From Basidiobolus meristosporus CBS 931.73 (lineage: Eukaryota > Basidiobolomycota > Basidiobolomycetes > Basidiobolales > Basidiobolaceae), in NCBI GenBank assembly GCA_002104905.1, contig MCFE01000137.1, positions 93,611 through 157,610 on the forward strand: DNA of 64,000 bases, in the 5' to 3' direction. Position 1 is the stretch's first letter, and every line of letters begins with the position of its first letter. This document shows, piece after piece, positions 50,045-61,264 of the stretch. The translations under genes were made by a program, and so were the position numbers. The notes under the pieces were generated by a model. That model saw only the letters and a list, made by a program, of their open reading frames with translations, made no database searches and was not told the DNA's origin.

Positions 50045-51594
50045 ATGAATTACACACAACAGGAGCAAGGTCTAATTGTCCATCCGTCGGATTCCCTTCC
50101 CACGAATCCTGGACATCCGTACTTTGAAATGAGAGACGTTGATAGCGTTGGTGCTCAGATACGTCAACAGCTCACAAACTTTCATGCTACTATAGCTTCG
50201 CACATTGCGGTTGAAATGCGCTCCTTACACGACCGCATTGGTGCAATTGAGGGAAAACTCGACGAGCTTATGACTAATGACTCTCGTACTCTACAGATGC
50301 GGCTCTCTGATATCGAGAATAAATTAAGTGAAATTACGTATTCACAACCTCCAAAAAATAGCACAGGGTCGGTTGGAAACGGACCTGCTTCCTCAGGCAT
50401 CATCAATGATGGCGGTATTGTGACTAGTGGATCTGATTCCAATTTACTGATTGGAATTCCGCAAACCCCAGCTTCACAAACTAGACTAGGTGTAAATGTG
50501 TCGAGGCTAAACCAAACCCCAACACCGTTGACTCCTTCAACCACCGGAACCAACAGCTCAGAGCAAAGCCCTGCAAGTTTGGCTCAAAGTGGGATGATGA
50601 TGCCTATTGTTGCACATTCTGGGAGAGAGTCCTTAGTATCACAATTGCCGTCGGAAGAAAGTGCCAAAGTAAAAGTGCTACTAAGGCAGTTTGCGGGTAA
50701 AGCAATGACATACATCGAGCAAAATGCTCCGGCATATGTCAATGTCAACAATCACGTTGGAGGTACGTTTGTATGAGTTGTCCATTGTATTCCTTCTTTT
50801 ATTGAGTAACTCCTGTTATTCTAGCTATTACTACCATGAAGCGTTTTGATATTTATGATTCTGCCATCTGGGATCAATTTGTGGAAACAAATTTTCCTCA
50901 TATTTCTAAACCTGACCTTAAAGATGAGCTTGTGAAGATTGTCAGTGTAAAGGTTAAGAACACAAAAGCAAGATACAAAAAGGTAAAGTTATTTTGACTT
51001 GTGCGGTCGAATTATCTTCCTGATCAAACAATATTTTCAGAGAGCGTCAAATTCCCAGCATTCTCAGCTTAATCAGCAATTACAACTTACGGATCCTATG
51101 TCTGAGGTTTGCTGAACCTATTGATTCTACGCTACACTCGATATCTCACACATTCTTATTAGAGTGAAGCAAGTCCATCACCCAAAAGGCTATGCTCGAC
51201 GCCAACTGGGCTGAATGACAATGAGCTACTGGTACAACAACCAGTACAAATTCCCCAGTCCCATATTCATACCCTTCAACAAACATCCAATCAGCAACGC
51301 ACCCCCGGTCTCTCTACGCAGTTGCATACACACCAACAACTGCAGCGGCAAACAATCCAACAATTTCAGCTACAGCAACACCAACTACGCCAACAGCAAA
51401 TGCAGCAGCTGCAACACCAACTCCCACATGTTAATGGGGTATGTTGATTTACGATGGAACTAGAGTTGCTCGGAAAGTTAACTGGCTTTATTTAGGATGG
51501 AGCTGATCAAACCCTGAGCAACCTGGGTATACATCAGCATTCTCATGCCCAAGAAAGCGGTCTGAACGATGGTACTTTTCTACTGCCAGTCTGA
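50045..51594 (+). CDS. Uncharacterised Q-rich protein with a basic helical domain
   Basis: Five exons, join(50045..50762,50825..50982,51041..51106,51163..51438,51496..51594), 438 residues, all GT-AG and in phase. N-terminal third: a likely coiled coil (MRSLHDRIGAIEGKLDELM, then MRLSDIENKLSEI). The middle is Ser/Thr/Pro-rich. Residues about 215-290 form a conserved-looking module: VKVLLRQFAGKAMTYIEQ, then WDQFVETNFPHISKPDLKDE, then basic VKVKNTKARYKK. The C-terminal third is Gln/His-rich. The layout suggests a nuclear factor, with the module perhaps binding DNA, but I do not recognise the family. A TTG just before the ATG is not used. Confidence 0.85.
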
Positions 51595-54500
51595 TCACGT
51601 CTCCTTTCGCTCACTTGTAAGCTGGCAAGTATGCTCCATTCCACTACATTCATATACATATATATCTACACGTCCCCGTAGTGCAAAGAGATGAAGCGTG
51701 TACCCATAATCCTGATTGTGATTTTTGAATCCCTTTGAAGCTCTATTTCTTCTTAGTTTTTTTTATCACATTTATTACCGACTTTCTGCCACCGTTCCCA
51801 GTGTATTAATATCGCTTTATCACACTTGTTCATTCAGCAACCTTTAAACTCCTTCATTTCCTTTCCCGAATGGAAGATCATTTTATGTTCTATTCTTTCC
51901 TTACGCCAGTCAACTTCCTCTCGCTATCCTCTATATCTCTTCACACACGATCGACTACTCTTACATTGTACGACTCTGTCCAGCAAATGCGAACAGCAAG
52001 CCACATACACTCTCATACATATACACATACATATATATGTGTGTTCACAAAGACAATCGCTCGAAGTGGGTAACACTGGTACCATAGGATATCACATAAC
52101 ACAACAAAGATCCTGTTGAATACTTCGTCAGTTCTAAACTCTTTCCTACTTGCGTTTTCTGTTAAGTCGATTCGAGTATTGGTAATATATGTAAATACTT
52201 GTAAGCTTTGTTCTATCATAAAATCTGATCTGGTTGTTATTGCAAGTGATTTCATTTTGCACTGCGTAAGTGGCATCCACGAGAAGCACTGGGCCAAGTG
52301 GGTACTCCAATCAGCTCACATTTCACGCGACTGCTTTCGCTTTCAAACAAATTAGGCAGTGTCAGTAACCAAACCATATGTGTACGCGAAGTCTAAATAA
52401 ACCCATGGTAAGCGTAACACATGAATTACATAATCATGGGAATTCGCCTTGACTAAGTGGCAATGCGCCGACTAGACAGCGGAAAAACGGGAATTTATAT
52501 TTGATTGCGTTGGTGTACAATCAACAGATCGCTCAAAAGAATGTCTGATTCGAGAAGGTCCGAGTATCCAAAGTACGATGCCAGTTAATCAAAGAATTCC
52601 TCTCACCGGTGTCTATCGTCCACATGACACTTGTGTATCTGTATACTAGGTGCAATGGATGATGCCAGACGGGACTCATCGTGTGAGCCACCCGAGGATC
52701 TCAATTGCTGCCCATACTTGGCTTTTCAAATGGTGGTCCAAGGTACATCCCATTTTCTTCTTTATTCCAGTTTGGAGGGTAGGAGATGATTGCTGAATGA
52801 CTATCTTTGAGACATCAACTGCTGGATTGTTTCAGCTCGAATCTCATTCCTATCATTCTTTGAGGCATTCACCAATAGCCATACCCACATTCGGCTCGAG
52901 TCATGGGAGAAAGTAATGGAGTGGATGGTTTCCCTTTGGAATACGCCAGAGTTGATGTGGCTCGAAGCAACTTCTGAATGGAACAAGTGTTGTGGTATCG
53001 AGGTTAATGATTTAGTGGTACTTGCAGTTATTAACTTATTTCAGCGATTCCGTGAATATGATTTGCCAGGAAGGAAACTTGTTCCAAGGCGGTAGAACAG
53101 TACACACTGTCGTACCAATCACCAAAGGGAAAGGCTGCACAAACCATTGATTTGTAGAGGATTGGGGGCTCTTTCCTAACCATGCTTACAGTTAGACGGT
53201 GGGTCGGGCCCATTGATGATTTGCCGAAATGAGCCAGTTTATCATGCAAATCTCTGTCATTGATGCATATAATAATAGACGAAAGGTCAGAACTTATGGG
53301 CTGTACACTGATTGAATCAAATCCACGCCTGGGCGTAAACTATTGTTGACAAAGTCACCATGGTGAATCACTTATTAAAAAAGAACGCAATCCTTGTGTG
53401 GCTGGGCTCTTAAACCGATTTCCTACAATTACAATGTGCAGGTCATGTATGGATCCTAAGGCGTGCGATCGCAGTTACCAAGGTACAAAGCGCATGCAGT
53501 ATACATCATGGACTGTGCTCTTTGCCTACAGCTGTGGAGCGTCGGGAGAAGCTATCTGTAGTACAGCAATGGATCCCATATCGGTAAGCTTTTGAAATGC
53601 ACCTATGATTTGACGGACAAGATACTAACCCACACAATTGCATACACGGTTACTCATAAAAGCTGGTATGATAAGAGTATAAGCTAGGGCCGCTGCTGAA
53701 AATAACAAGTATGCCATGGAGTGCATTCTTGGCTTCCATTTTCCGCATACATGCATCTGTGTTCCCGTAGGTTGGTAAAAGCTGGGAGTACGATGGTTGC
53801 TCGGTTTATCAGTGGGAGAAATCAGCATCCACGCTGACACCCGCATTTCGAGCGATGCTTGAGAATGCCCCATGCGACCCCTCTTCTCAACTGTACAAGC
53901 CAAATGCTAGCCTAATTAAATGCTAGCTGTTCAGCTCCTAAAAGGCCAATGAATAGATGGGCCACGCTTACCCTATATTGGTTGAAATCAGATGGACGAA
54001 CTAGGCGCTATGTAGGACTCTACTATGATCTCCGTGAGTGGTGTAGACACATCCATACCATGTTCAGCGCTGGCCCTCGCCCTGCCTGCCATTTGCCCCT
54101 GATGAGATCACAGGCTTTGGTGCTGATTGGAGTGGTGTGAGAGTATCTTCCAGAACATAGGTGATCACATTGTGAAAGAGCTCAAATACAGATACTCTCA
54201 CCAACATTTTCTCAAAGCCAGCTAAAACCCCGGTTCCAACCTGAAATCCAAAACCTGTCCATTGAATTTTCATTATTCATGAATACAGTTGGCCAATAGT
54301 CATCGGTCCTCACTTTACGTTTAGGTGGAAGCAGCATCACGGAAAATTTCCTGGATTTTATTAGCGGGTTTGCAAGCGTATTTTAGTTGACCAGCTGCTG
54401 CAACAATAGTAAAATCCAAATAAGGCATAGATGACTACGAAAATCAGGTCAGAGCTCAGTTGACTTGCATCACATGACCACTACCAACCATAACCGACCA

Positions 54501-54848
54501 GGACTGCGGGTTGGTATAGGTGTGACTGTTATGGAGTGAAACAAATTAGAAATGATTTCAAATTAAGATTCAAGCCTCTCTCAAAGGGACAATGTGGAAC
54601 CCAGGTTTTAATCGTTTAATCAAGGGTCAACCGCTGCAAAATCGAGCCTCTTGGTTTTTACATTCCCGTCCTTTATAAGCGATCAGATATTTCCCATTGC
54701 TGAGTTGTGCAAAGAAACACCTGCCACTTCTTGAATTTCCTGTTGAATCCTTTGCTGTGAAAGTCACCACGACGCTTCGAAGATTCGCTATTCACCTTGA
54801 CCATCAAATACCGTAAATACACATCTGCTGTTATCTTTATTTCTCATA
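51595..54848. other. Intergenic, 3.25 kb, no gene recognised
   Basis: A T/C-rich stretch follows the Q-rich gene, with (CATA)-like runs near 52005-52040. No convincing coding frame or RNA gene was seen. Confidence 0.45.
54671..54680 (+). promoter_or_regulatory. TATA box candidate for the orphan gene
   Basis: CTTTATAAGC about 170 bp upstream of the ATG at 54849. Confidence 0.35.
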
Positions 54849-55403
54849 ATGCAACCTCTCAAGCTCGATACTCCTGTTGGCCGTCAGAATGATACCAAGG
54901 CCGATGTATCTTGTGTGTCTACCTCTCCTAAGCCCTTACCGGTGTGGTCTGCAATAAGCAATGACTTGGTGGAGGACTCTGCCGATGAGCGCGAGCTCGC
55001 TAGAATGAGTCCAACTGAACGTAAACAGCGAAGAAAAATTAGATCCGCTTCTTTAGCTGTCCCTGGATTGGATCCTAGCTACCCATCTGAGCTTCTTCAA
55101 GATTATGACATCCCCGCCCCCTTCTGGTCACGCTTCATTCAAGCGTTAAACGCCGCACTAAGTGAGCTACCTGCTAGCAAAGATCCAAAAACCCTTAGCA
55201 GAAAACGCTCACAGTCGTTTACTCACGGAGATCGTCGCCCATCTTTGACTAGCGAGCGGACACAGGTTACCAAGGCTGAACAAGTTCTCAATTGGTGGAA
55301 TGAAGATTTCTTCCAAGAGAAGGGATGTCGGTTTAACCTAGGCTTCGAAGCGATTAGTGAAGACGAGTCCAAGCCTTATCTTACTCTTTCTCCCGCCAAA
55401 TGA
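54849..55403 (+). CDS. Hypothetical 184-residue protein (orphan)
   Basis: A single-exon frame with a real ATG and a TATA-like box upstream. A basic stretch (ERKQRRKIRSASLAVPGL) includes an RRxxRSxS site that a basophilic kinase such as PKA could modify, and a second such site is RKRSQSF. Between them is an aromatic/amphipathic segment (APFWSRFIQALNAALSEL), and near the end VLNWWNEDFFQEKG. The protein is compact, with no transmembrane segment or signal peptide. Family not recognised. Its length, composition and punctuation make a real gene likely. Confidence 0.7.
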   Translation: MQPLKLDTPVGRQNDTKADVSCVSTSPKPLPVWSAISNDLVEDSADERELARMSPTERKQRRKIRSASLAVPGLDPSYPSELLQDYDIPAPFWSRFIQALNAALSELPASKDPKTLSRKRSQSFTHGDRRPSLTSERTQVTKAEQVLNWWNEDFFQEKGCRFNLGFEAISEDESKPYLTLSPAK

Positions 55404-58400
55404 ATATTAATCGAGTAGCATTACTATCGCTTTTTGTAACTTTAAAGTTTGGTTATTTGGTGAGAACCCAGCACTATTCACATGACGTTCTGTGATTTAT
55501 TTTCTATCCTCAAATACTGCTTTCACACTAGTTGATCATTCTTTTACGGCGTAGTGAAGATTATATATATACATATGTGAGTTCAGTAAGATGTTATGTA
55601 AATATAAAACAGAGGAATTTGATCACCTACACTTGTCCACACTTCGTTACCAAGAATCACTATTGCAGAGCATTGATCCACTTCCAACTGTTGGGGATAA
55701 AATGCCAAACATTAAAGCTGACGTTGTACTATCTATTGATGGATAGGCAGATCGATACCTGGTTGCAAAGATTCAGACTTCGAGTTCACTAGGCGGCTTT
55801 AAAGCCATCGCAGTGGGCTGATATGTTGGTTAGTTGAGTGTCACCATGGGCAATGTCGTTGAATAGATCAGTTCCCTTTTTGGTATGTATAAGACTTTAA
55901 CTTACTGGTGGACCCTTTTCATGTGACATCTAGGTTCAGATTAAATGCTGTGCTCAGAAAATTGCCACACATCTAGCTTTTGGATCTACCGAGGTAAATA
56001 TCCTAGTGTTTCGTCAGCGATAAAGATTCCACAGTGCTCATAGGCGGTAGCAAAAACTCGATTTTCCTAAGATACTCCATGCTAGTCTAAGGTTCGATCG
56101 TATTTGGGATTAGTTTATCCACTACGAGGGTGATTAATATAGCGATGGTATACAGTGATGTAGTACGCCCTGTAGGTGAATAACAGCACTACATCACGGG
56201 TTTCTGGAAACCATTTGATTATCTATAGGGCTACCTTGTGTATGGTTTCTTGAAGGCAATCCAGACTTTAATGCCGTCTCAGGTTTCATGCAAGGCTACA
56301 GCCTTCAACAAAATCCAATTCTAAGAAATAGCCATATCTTCAATCAAATGGCTCTCAGGCTATTCATATACGAATACCCCCATATCTCAGATAATAATAG
56401 GCGAATTAATAAATAGAGATATAGCAGGTAATTCCTTGAAAGTATCGTTCTGGACCCATATGTGAGGGGCCCATCAGTAGTCCACTAGGGGTTAAGATCA
56501 ACCTGGGACTAGAGAAATCGCCAAAGTTGGTAATGATATTGTGCAACGCAATTACGATATATTCTCTTTTGATACAAACCCAATGGAGTTTACACAAAAA
56601 TACATCTTTATATGGCTACTACAGGTGGCGGAGAATTTGGTGTGCAGAAAATATAGCATGTAGGAGATTGACTTTCTACACAACGCTCTCTTATATTGAA
56701 GGCTCAGCAAAGAACGGTGGTATGGTCACAAATCTAAACTCCATAGCGATCAAGAGTTTGTATGCTACAGAGACCATGGAAATGAGGGCTCAGTACAGTG
56801 ATGAAATCTAAGGCGACCATAAATCTATTAGCAACTTTGGTCTCCGGGATGTCAAATACGGCTACATATGAACTACTGATTATGTCACTTGAAACACCAA
56901 AACAGGCTCTGGTATAAATACCTTTCGTCACATAATACTGTGATTGGAATGCAAACGTAGTCCGTATGCTCGAGATTCTTGCAGAGCTACCAACCGTCCA
57001 TCCTGGGTTGGAGTGCGTCTAGGTAGATCAGTGATGAGTCAAAATTGATCACAATAGACGCACCGTCTAAGCTCAATCATTTGAAGCTGAGAGACACAAC
57101 ATCGGCCAAGTGAGCATCTGATTTTGATTTTAGAGTTGGTGTGCTGTAGCTACACACACCAATTCGTATCAAGCATGATCGATGATGGGAATGAGCGCCA
57201 TCCTCCAAAAAGATGGTTAGCGATGAAGGTGTTTCTTCTTCATGAGCAGCCAAGAATTCAGTGGCTTATTGTTCTCTTGGCTCAATCTGTTAGTGAATTT
57301 GTCCGCGACGATCATATTGCATCTTCGGCCAGTTGGGAAAAGGCTACAGTACCACGTCACAGGTGCGCTCTTTGCTTGGAAAGGGCTAGAGTAAAAGCTG
57401 GATTTGGTTCAAACGTAAACCATAAAGTGTTCTCTAGCACACCAAAATTACGAATACGCTTCTAGCGTGCCACATTTATGTAGAGAAGGGCCATAAAGAA
57501 ATGGCTCAGCTCTATATGTCATTGGGCCCATGATATGTGGATACTACCGAATGTTCCTCCATCTTTGCCATCACAATAACCTAATTTCGGTTAAGGTGCA
57601 ACCGACCTGGTGCGCTTACTGATTACATATATGGGAATAGAGCGAAGAATATGCACAAGAACCTAGGTTTGGTTCAGCTCAGTACTTAATGGATCGTGTG
57701 CATCAGACTCGTCCGCTTGCTTCTAAAGGACAAATTACAATCAATTTCCCACCAATTACGATGGCAATATGAGCCTTGGTCAACTATCCCCAACCAACCA
57801 AAACCCACAATACAGAATCCTCGTTGGATTCAGCCTTATTCCAATCTACCAAAACAAGACTTGGCAAATGTGTGTGTGTGAGGTAGGATTAGCAAGTAGG
57901 GTGCTTATTACATAAATCAGTGGTGGTGGCATCTCCTCATCTGAAGCTGAAGTGTCTGAGTAGACGCAAGAACTTTGTGGTCAACGAGCCTGACAAATAC
58001 CTTGAAGAGAGCTCCTTCGCATCGAAGATGCTGCGTCAAGGCTGGGTATAAATACTATCCGGCAAATCCAGGCCCATTTTGGCTCTGTTGATCATCAAAC
58101 ATACATCATTTCAAAATTATAATTGGAGGCAAGAGCGGGAGCCATCCATATTGGCTAAAAATTACCACTGTAAAATGCGAGCAAGGCAGACGATAAAGCC
58201 TAGTCTCGGCCAATTAGCACACCTCATCTTTAAAGGAATCGCCTTAACGAGATATACGACACGCCGAATTCATCGTAAGTGGTCTAATTAAAATAGCCTC
58301 ATTTGGCACTTCAGGTACTCTGAATAACTTGTCTCGGACTGGGGATCCAAGCTTTAAGATGCACTATATATTGCGGGCTCAGGGCATACTCGGCAACAAG

Positions 58401-58545
58401 AATATCTCATCCCACCTCACATTTCCACGTAATACTGTATTTCGCGCGCTGGCAAACAGGCTCCCATTAGTTCTCAGTATCACAAGTCGCCTTGTGCCAT
58501 AGACAATTCTAAGCCTATATCGAATAATCTGGGACATACCAGTAC
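55404..58545. other. Intergenic, 3.1 kb, no gene recognised
   Basis: No frame with a domain. Short (AT)-rich runs occur near 55560. A TATA-like sequence (CTATATATT, 58364-58372) lies about 175 bp upstream of the second seven-helix gene. Confidence 0.45.
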
Positions 58546-59448
58546 ATGAGCCAATCCATACCGTTAGTGTCACGATATCCAAGGTTGCATCATGACATAG
58601 ATCTTATGATTGCTTCAGTATCACTTCCCATTGCCATAAGCAATATGTGTTACGGCATAGCCACAGTGATACACCATCATCACATAATCTTCAAGCTGAA
58701 TCTGATCGCATCGGCGTTACTTCTCGTAAACTCCATCCTACAGCTTGCAACCCTATTGCTGGGTACAGGCCATTGCTTACCACGCTTCATAGTATTCATC
58801 ATCACGTCGTATATCAGCATGGTAGCGTTGGACACAATCCTATTTCTTAAAGCTCGAGCGGTGAAGCAGAGTCAGAGAACGATCACCATCTTGTATACTA
58901 TTGGTCGACTACTGCACTTCGGCGCGTGGATCAAGTTCATCTATAGTACAGTGCTGGTTTACAATGGGCCTGAAAACTACACATGCACTAGTCTAACCAA
59001 GTTCTACGACCTACTGATGCTAACCGGAATTGAGGCCCTGATCATCATATACCTCACTTCAGTCTTTACCAAAACTATGTATACCCAGTACAAGGAGTCA
59101 CCGCGATCCATCTATGCGCTGCTTTTGCAAGACGGATTGATAGTTTTGCTATTGTTATGTATATTTTATTTATTAATAACCGTCTTCAAATTCACCAACT
59201 TCATGGAGCACGCAGACATACTAAACATAGAATGTAAGTCAACTTCATCAATGTTTGGTCAATATTGTGAAACGACACTAACGTTGTGTTTGCTAGGGAC
59301 AGTATCTTCCACGCTGCTGACATCACAAGTCTGGAGATCACACAAGTGGCGCCTTGAGCGTTTACGCACGTCACAGTCCAGCGCAGTAGAAGGCGCTGAT
59401 CGAAATGCAATTGAGATAGAGTCCAATGAGATGCATGAGTTGAAATAA
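58546..59448 (+). CDS. Seven-helix membrane protein, paralog 2
   Basis: Two exons, join(58546..59233,59297..59448), 279 residues. It is a clear relative of the gene at 44492: LPIAISN in the first helix, FKLNLI in the second, and MYTQYKESPRSIYALLLQDG matching the other copy's YTQW...IYASLMKDG. The intron falls at the same place and phase (T|GG, making Trp). The 63-nt intron has no in-frame stop, so an unspliced reading of 300 residues also exists. I prefer the spliced form because of the paralog. The C-terminal tail is charged. Function is unknown. It is the last protein gene before the subtelomeric repeats. Confidence 0.85.
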   Translation: MSQSIPLVSRYPRLHHDIDLMIASVSLPIAISNMCYGIATVIHHHHIIFKLNLIASALLLVNSILQLATLLLGTGHCLPRFIVFIITSYISMVALDTILFLKARAVKQSQRTITILYTIGRLLHFGAWIKFIYSTVLVYNGPENYTCTSLTKFYDLLMLTGIEALIIIYLTSVFTKTMYTQYKESPRSIYALLLQDGLIVLLLLCIFYLLITVFKFTNFMEHADILNIECKSTSSMFGQYCETTLTLCLLGTVSSTLLTSQVWRSHKWRLERLRTSQSSAVEGADRNAIEIESNEMHELK

Positions 59449-60023
59449 CACCTTGTAGAGGACCACAAATCCGTGGCAATTACTGGCTAATACTACCAAG
59501 AGTCCGGATTAGGCGCTTACTACACTCCATGAAAGGTCATCAGCAATGGGCTTGATCTTACGATTGCCAGGAGTAACAGTGTCCTTTCTACCCATCGCAC
59601 CACGCGTATTCGTTGAGATACATTGCAGAGCTACTGTACTATATATAATAAGATTCTACTGGAAAGCCTTGGAACTAGTTGGTGCTACATTGTATAATTT
59701 GTAATAAACAGTCCAATCAAACTTGTACATCTCAGCATGGCATTTGGAATAAATAGAGGTAGTCCACTAAAGAGCTATTGCAGCTAAGTTGTTTTGATTG
59801 TAAGTTAATGCATGTTGTGTCCAATGGCACAAACAAGGGGCTGGCAGCTTTCTGTGGCATTGGAAATACACAGCTTGGTAATGGTATGCAGCATTGATAT
59901 TTCAAGTTTCAAAGCCTAAAATCTCTCACTATTCTTTGCTTTTGCCTCCATCATTATATATCCAACAATGCAGAGAGTGTAAAATTTAAGGAAATTACAC
60001 AAGTAGATGCATGGTTGGATGAA
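59449..60023. other. Intergenic, start of subtelomere
   Basis: 575 bp with no gene recognised, leading into the 113-bp tandem repeat. Confidence 0.45.
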
Positions 60024-60250
60024 TTAGGGGGAGGGAAAGTCACCAAGGTAGGTGAAATCTTTATTTGATTTCAGACAAGTCCAACTACAAATAAAGAAGC
60101 CAGCTGGGAAATAGAATATTCCCAAAGTAAACACTATTAGGGGGGGAGGGAAAGCCACCAAGATAGGTGAGATCTTTATTTGATTTCAGACAAGTCTATC
60201 TACAAATAAAGAAGCCAGCAGGGAACAGAAGATTCCCAAAGTAAGCGCTA
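60024..60250 (+). repeat. Tandem 113-bp subtelomeric repeat, two units
   Basis: Two head-to-tail units, 60024-60136 and 60137-60250. Each begins TTAGGGGG with a G-rich run, passes through CACCAAG, ATCTTTATTTGATTTCAGA and AATAAAGAAGCCAGC, and ends in ATTCCCAAAGTAA. A diverged inverted copy of the first half occurs near 61140-61190, and AAAGAAGCCAGC recurs at 61252-61263. Confidence 0.85.
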
Positions 60251-60432
60251 AGTTGAATACATATATATCTAAGCTAAAGTTAAGGCAGTATCCCAAAGCA
60301 CACTAGAGTTCAGGTTCATGGGGGAGTGAAGTAGATAAGCTTAAGAGATATAATAATCTTTTAAGAAGTGGATAACAGCAGGTGAAGGGGAGTTTTTGAT
60401 AAGTGAAGTGAATCTTGAGAGCAGAGACTCCT

Positions 60433-60693
60433 CTAATGAGAAGGTCTTGTAAACTGGAGAATCAGGAAACTCTCCAAAGTGTGATGGTTGATAAACCTCA
60501 TGTCAACAATTTTGGATAAATTGTAACCTTGTTGCTTGAGATACATCCTGTGCTCAGATATAGGAATAAACTCCACATTGGCAAAGTGGCAGACAGCCCA
60601 GTCAGTAGCAGGAGGCAAATCAGAAGTGGCTGGAAACTTTCTTTTAGTCTTGGGAGGAGCTACTGGATGTTTTGAGGAAGCAGGAAAAGCCAT
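60433..60693 (-). CDS. Hypothetical subtelomeric frame, perhaps retroelement-derived
   Basis: An 86-codon frame from an ATG at 60693 with basic and aromatic content (PPKTKRKFPATS, then YLKQQGYNLSKIVDMRF). It sits just downstream of the LINE reverse transcriptase, on the same strand, among repeats. It could be an ORF1-type remnant of a related LINE, but I see no signature (no zinc knuckle), so this is inference. Confidence 0.3.
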   Translation of the reverse strand: MAFPASSKHPVAPPKTKRKFPATSDLPPATDWAVCHFANVEFIPISEHRMYLKQQGYNLSKIVDMRFINHHTLESFLILQFTRPSH

Positions 60694-61139
60694 TTTTGAC
60701 AGCTTCAGAGTAGGAAGAGTGAGCAGTAGCAGATGATTCTTGGGGAGTCTTGTTGACAGGAAGAGTTGCCACAAGAACAATGGATTCTTGCAGAACAGAA
60801 AAGGCAGAAAACAGATTTTGAACTTAGGGTATAGGAGTTGTGGTAAGGGCTACAAAAGGTAAGAAAGCAGGGGGTCTGGGGGATGCAGTCTCCCAGATGA
60901 TATAGTAAGCAGGGGGTTTGGGGGATGCCATCCCCCATACTGCTCTTTATTTATTAAGATTCCTTACAATTTCCTCTGTTTTCCTTACTTTAATTTTATT
61001 CTAACCCTTCCTAACCCTAAGCACTTTGTTTTCATTTTTCATTTTTTATTCAAATTACCATAAAATTTGAAAGTACTCTTTGCTCACTGAGTATTCTTAC
61101 TATCTCACCATTGATTGTTATCCTTTTAGCCCTTTGTTT

Positions 61140-61190
61140 CAACTGAAATAAAGATTTCACCTGTTGGTGACTGTCTCCCCCCCTAACCCT
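61140..61190 (-). repeat. Inverted copy of part of the 113-bp repeat
   Basis: On the minus strand this stretch resembles the first about 50 bases of the tandem repeat unit: TTAGGGGGGG, then a GTCACCAA-like block, then AATCTTTATTT. With the tandem units it forms a long-spaced inverted repeat around 60.14-61.19 kb. Confidence 0.6.
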
Positions 61191-61264
61191 TTATATTTGG
61201 TCTAAAATTTATAGGATAATTGATTTTCAATTTTTTTATTTCAATATTGATAAAGAAGCCAGCG

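Noticed and set aside
56088..56105. GGTTCGA sequence resembling a tRNA B box (also near 33226 and 38110)
   Set aside because: No matching A box, no acceptor stem and no complete B box (lacks the trailing CC).
61001..61020. CCCTAA-like short repeats inside the subtelomere
   Set aside because: Only two imperfect units; too few to call an interstitial telomere.
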